Assembly: GCF_016892705.1 (NCBI RefSeq)
Contig: NZ_JAFEMB010000011.1
Span: 1-64,000, forward strand
DNA: 64,000 nucleotides
DNA from: Microvirga pudoricolor
Lineage (GTDB): Bacteria; Pseudomonadota; Alphaproteobacteria; Rhizobiales; Beijerinckiaceae
Direction: 5' to 3'
Below are positions 61,756 to 64,000 of the stretch, in pieces (position 1 is the first letter of the stretch; each line of letters begins with the position of its first letter). Both the position numbers and the translations under genes were made by a program. Below the pieces are notes generated by a model. That model did not search any database, was not told the DNA's origin, and worked only from the letters and a program-made list of their open reading frames with translations.

Positions 61756-63963
61756 TCAGGCGGCCTTCCTGGAGCCCGCGCGGCTGTAGAAGGTGTCCCC
61801 GGACTCCGCCATGTCCAGGAGAATCTTCGGCGGCGCGAAACGGTCGCCATGCTTCGCCTGCAGGGACCGGCACAGCTCCACGAACCGCTTGACGCCCATG
61901 AAGTCGATATAGGACAGGGCCCCGCCGGTGAACGGCGCGAAGCCGAAGCCGAGGATCGAACCCACGTCCGCCTCGCGGGGATCGGTGATCACGCCCTCCT
62001 CCACGGTGCGCGCGGCTTCCAGCGCCTGCGTGACGAGGAGCCGGTGCTTCAGCTCCGACATATCCAGCGTCTCGCCATCGACATGGGTCGCCTGAAGCTC
62101 CTTCAGGCCACCCCACAGGCGCTTGGGAGCGCCCTCGGGATAGTCGTAGAACCCCTTGCGGTTCTTTCGGCCCAGGCGCCCGTCGCCATCCACCATCCGG
62201 GTCAGCAGGGCCTCCTGCCCGGGGATCACCGCCGCATCGCCGAGCTGCGCCTTCGTGGCCCGGAGGATCTTGAGCCCGAGATCGACGCCGACCTCGTCGT
62301 TGAGGGAGAGCGGACCCACCGGCATGCCGGCCTGCTTGCCGGCATTCTCGATCATGGCGGGCGGCACGCCCTCGATCAGCATCAGGTGACCTTCGAGAAT
62401 GTATGCCAGCACGCAGCGGTTGGCGAAGAAGCCACGGGAATCGTTGACCACGATGGGTGTCTTCTTGATCGTCCTCACGAAGTCCAGCGCGGTGGCAAGT
62501 GCCGTGTCGCCGGTCTCCTTGCCCATGATGATCTCCACCAGCATCATCTTCTCGACCGGAGAGAAGAAGTGGATGCCGATGAACCCGGCCGGGTTCTTCG
62601 ATGTCTTGGCGAGACCGGAAATGGGAAGGGTCGAGGTGTTGGACGCGAAGATGCAATCAGGCCGGATCGCGGCTTCCACCTTCGCGATCACCTCCGCCTT
62701 CACCTTCGGATCCTCGAACACCGCCTCGATGACGAGGTCGCAATCCGCGAGGCTCTCGTAGGTGGCGGAGGGGGTGATGCGCGCGAGCAGCGCGTCGCGA
62801 TCCGCCGTCTTGGCGCGGCCCTTCATGATCTGGTCGGACACGAGCTTATGGGAATGCGCCTTCCCCTTCTCGGCCGCCTCGATGTCCTTGTCGATCAGCA
62901 CGACCTCCAGGCCGGCATTCGCGCTCACATAGGCGATGCTGGCGCCCATGAAGCCAGCGCCCACGACACCGACCTTCCTGATCTTGGTAGGTGGCACCTC
63001 CTTCGGTCGGCGGGCGCCCTTGTTCAGCTCCTGCATGGACACGAAGAGCGTGCGGATCATGGCCGCTGCCTCCTTCGAGCGCAGGATCTTGGCGAACCAG
63101 CGGGACTCGACCTTCAGGGCTTGGTCCATCGGAAGCTGCAGGCCCTGATAGACGGCTTCGAGGATCGCATAGGCGGCCGGGTAGTTGTCCTGCGTCTCGC
63201 GGCGGTAGATGGCGTTGGCGGCGGGCCAGATCTGCATACCGGCCGCCGAATAGACCTTGTTGGAGGGAAGCTTGAAGCCCTTGGCGTCCCAGGGCGCGAC
63301 GGCCGAGCCACCACCCTTGATCCATTCCTTGGCAGCCTGAACCAGGCCGTCGCGCGGTGCGACTTGGTGAGCAAGGCCCATGTTGCGGGCCATCAGAGCG
63401 CGGACCTGCTCACCCTTGAACAGCATCTGCAACGCATCACCCGTCTGCATCAGGCGCGCCACGCGCTGCGTGCCGCCCGCGCCGGGAAACAGCCCGACCT
63501 TGATCTCCGGCAGGCCGACGCGAGTCGCGTCGGAATCGGATAAGACGCGGTGATGGCAGGCGAGCGCCAGCTCGAACGCGCCGCCGAGGCATGTGCCGTG
63601 GATGGCGGCCGCGAACGGTTTGCCGCAGGTCTCGAGCCGCCGATAAAGCAGCGAGAGCCCCCGTGATTGCTCGAAGAAGAAGCTCATGGCTTCTTCTTCG
63701 CCTTTCTCCTTGGCGAGCTTGTCGTATTGCGCGCCCAGGCCCTGAAGCATGGTGAGATCGGCACCGCCCGAGAAGGTTTCCTTGCCGGAGGTGATGACGC
63801 AGCCCTTGATCGCCTCGTCCGCTGCAACCTTCTCGACGATGGCCGACAGCTCTTCCATCACCTCGGGGGTGATCACGTTCATAGAGCGGTTCGGCATGTC
63901 CCAGGTCGCGACCGCAATGCCATCGGAATCGACCTCGAAACGGAAATTGGTGAAATTCGTCAT
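61756..63963 (-). CDS. Bifunctional enoyl-CoA hydratase/3-hydroxyacyl-CoA dehydrogenase
   Basis: A 735-residue fusion enzyme of fatty-acid beta-oxidation, FadB/FadJ-like. An N-terminal crotonase domain (residues 1-190) has KETFSGGADLTML, AIHGTCLGGAFELALACHHR and LPEIKVGLFPGAGGTQRVAR with both catalytic glutamates. A Rossmann domain starts near 325 (KVGVVGAGFMGASIAYVSAN). The HCDH signature FIGIHFFSPVEKMMLVEIIM and two C-terminal domains follow. A GGGAGG site precedes the ATG. It would pair with a thiolase, probably encoded beyond the right edge of the window. Confidence 0.94.
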   Translation of the reverse strand: MTNFTNFRFEVDSDGIAVATWDMPNRSMNVITPEVMEELSAIVEKVAADEAIKGCVITSGKETFSGGADLTMLQGLGAQYDKLAKEKGEEEAMSFFFEQSRGLSLLYRRLETCGKPFAAAIHGTCLGGAFELALACHHRVLSDSDATRVGLPEIKVGLFPGAGGTQRVARLMQTGDALQMLFKGEQVRALMARNMGLAHQVAPRDGLVQAAKEWIKGGGSAVAPWDAKGFKLPSNKVYSAAGMQIWPAANAIYRRETQDNYPAAYAILEAVYQGLQLPMDQALKVESRWFAKILRSKEAAAMIRTLFVSMQELNKGARRPKEVPPTKIRKVGVVGAGFMGASIAYVSANAGLEVVLIDKDIEAAEKGKAHSHKLVSDQIMKGRAKTADRDALLARITPSATYESLADCDLVIEAVFEDPKVKAEVIAKVEAAIRPDCIFASNTSTLPISGLAKTSKNPAGFIGIHFFSPVEKMMLVEIIMGKETGDTALATALDFVRTIKKTPIVVNDSRGFFANRCVLAYILEGHLMLIEGVPPAMIENAGKQAGMPVGPLSLNDEVGVDLGLKILRATKAQLGDAAVIPGQEALLTRMVDGDGRLGRKNRKGFYDYPEGAPKRLWGGLKELQATHVDGETLDMSELKHRLLVTQALEAARTVEEGVITDPREADVGSILGFGFAPFTGGALSYIDFMGVKRFVELCRSLQAKHGDRFAPPKILLDMAESGDTFYSRAGSRKAA

Positions 63964-64000
63964 GTGATCCTCCCTGGGAAGTCCGTCATCCCGGCCGCAG

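Overview
This is a GC-rich chromosomal stretch of an alphaproteobacterium of the order Hyphomicrobiales (Rhizobiales), most like the Methylobacteriaceae (Microvirga, Methylobacterium type). The assignment rests on five things: a circularly permuted two-piece tmRNA gene, an ALAS-type hemA with an FNR/FixK box, a DUF2948-hisD-UPF0262-phosphatase cluster near murA, a perfect EcfG-type general stress promoter, and the overall codon use. Genus is an inference from remembered family sequences. No insertion sequence, prophage or CRISPR array was seen.

Layout. 1-2.4 kb: the end of a TctB transporter gene, a TerC/YjbE metal transporter and the azlCD pair. 2.4-8.7 kb: the conserved phosphatase-UPF0262-hisD-DUF2948 block and murA. 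A small secreted protein gene and an RTX-type secreted protein gene lie between DUF2948 and murA. 8.7-13.5 kb: FNR-controlled hemA, tRNA-Thr, the permuted ssrA, a very short porin-like protein, an aldo/keto reductase and a stress-promoter-driven secreted protein. 13.4-27.3 kb: a PuuB-like oxidase coupled to a Cache-cyclase, a variant SDR, a free-methionine-sulfoxide reductase, the pbpC/alpha-2-macroglobulin pair and a peptidoglycan-binding protease-like protein. 27.3-34.4 kb: an exporter ABC protein, a DUF488/membrane/zinc-dehydrogenase operon, a second RTX protein and a NUDIX hydrolase.

34.6-42.0 kb: a three-gene Fe(III)-type ABC importer, a voltage-sensor-like cation channel with a zinc ribbon, a HAD phosphatase and an MFS exporter. 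42.1-49.6 kb: the most interesting block. An iron alcohol dehydrogenase, an aldehyde dehydrogenase, a glutamine-synthetase-like ligase, an ethanolamine-type APC permease and an N-formylglutamate-amidohydrolase-like hydrolase form one directional cluster, with a divergent RpiR regulator. Together they could import an amino alcohol, mask its amine with glutamate, oxidise the alcohol in two steps and release the product. 49.6-64 kb: a DUF2268 protease-like protein, an AbrB-family membrane protein, an aminotransferase, mscL, a LysR-controlled DoxX/VOC pair, an SSS-type hybrid sensor kinase, an isomerase/racemase/thioesterase/DinB run and a FadB/FadJ-like beta-oxidation enzyme.

All functions are read from motifs and family memory. 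No database search was possible.
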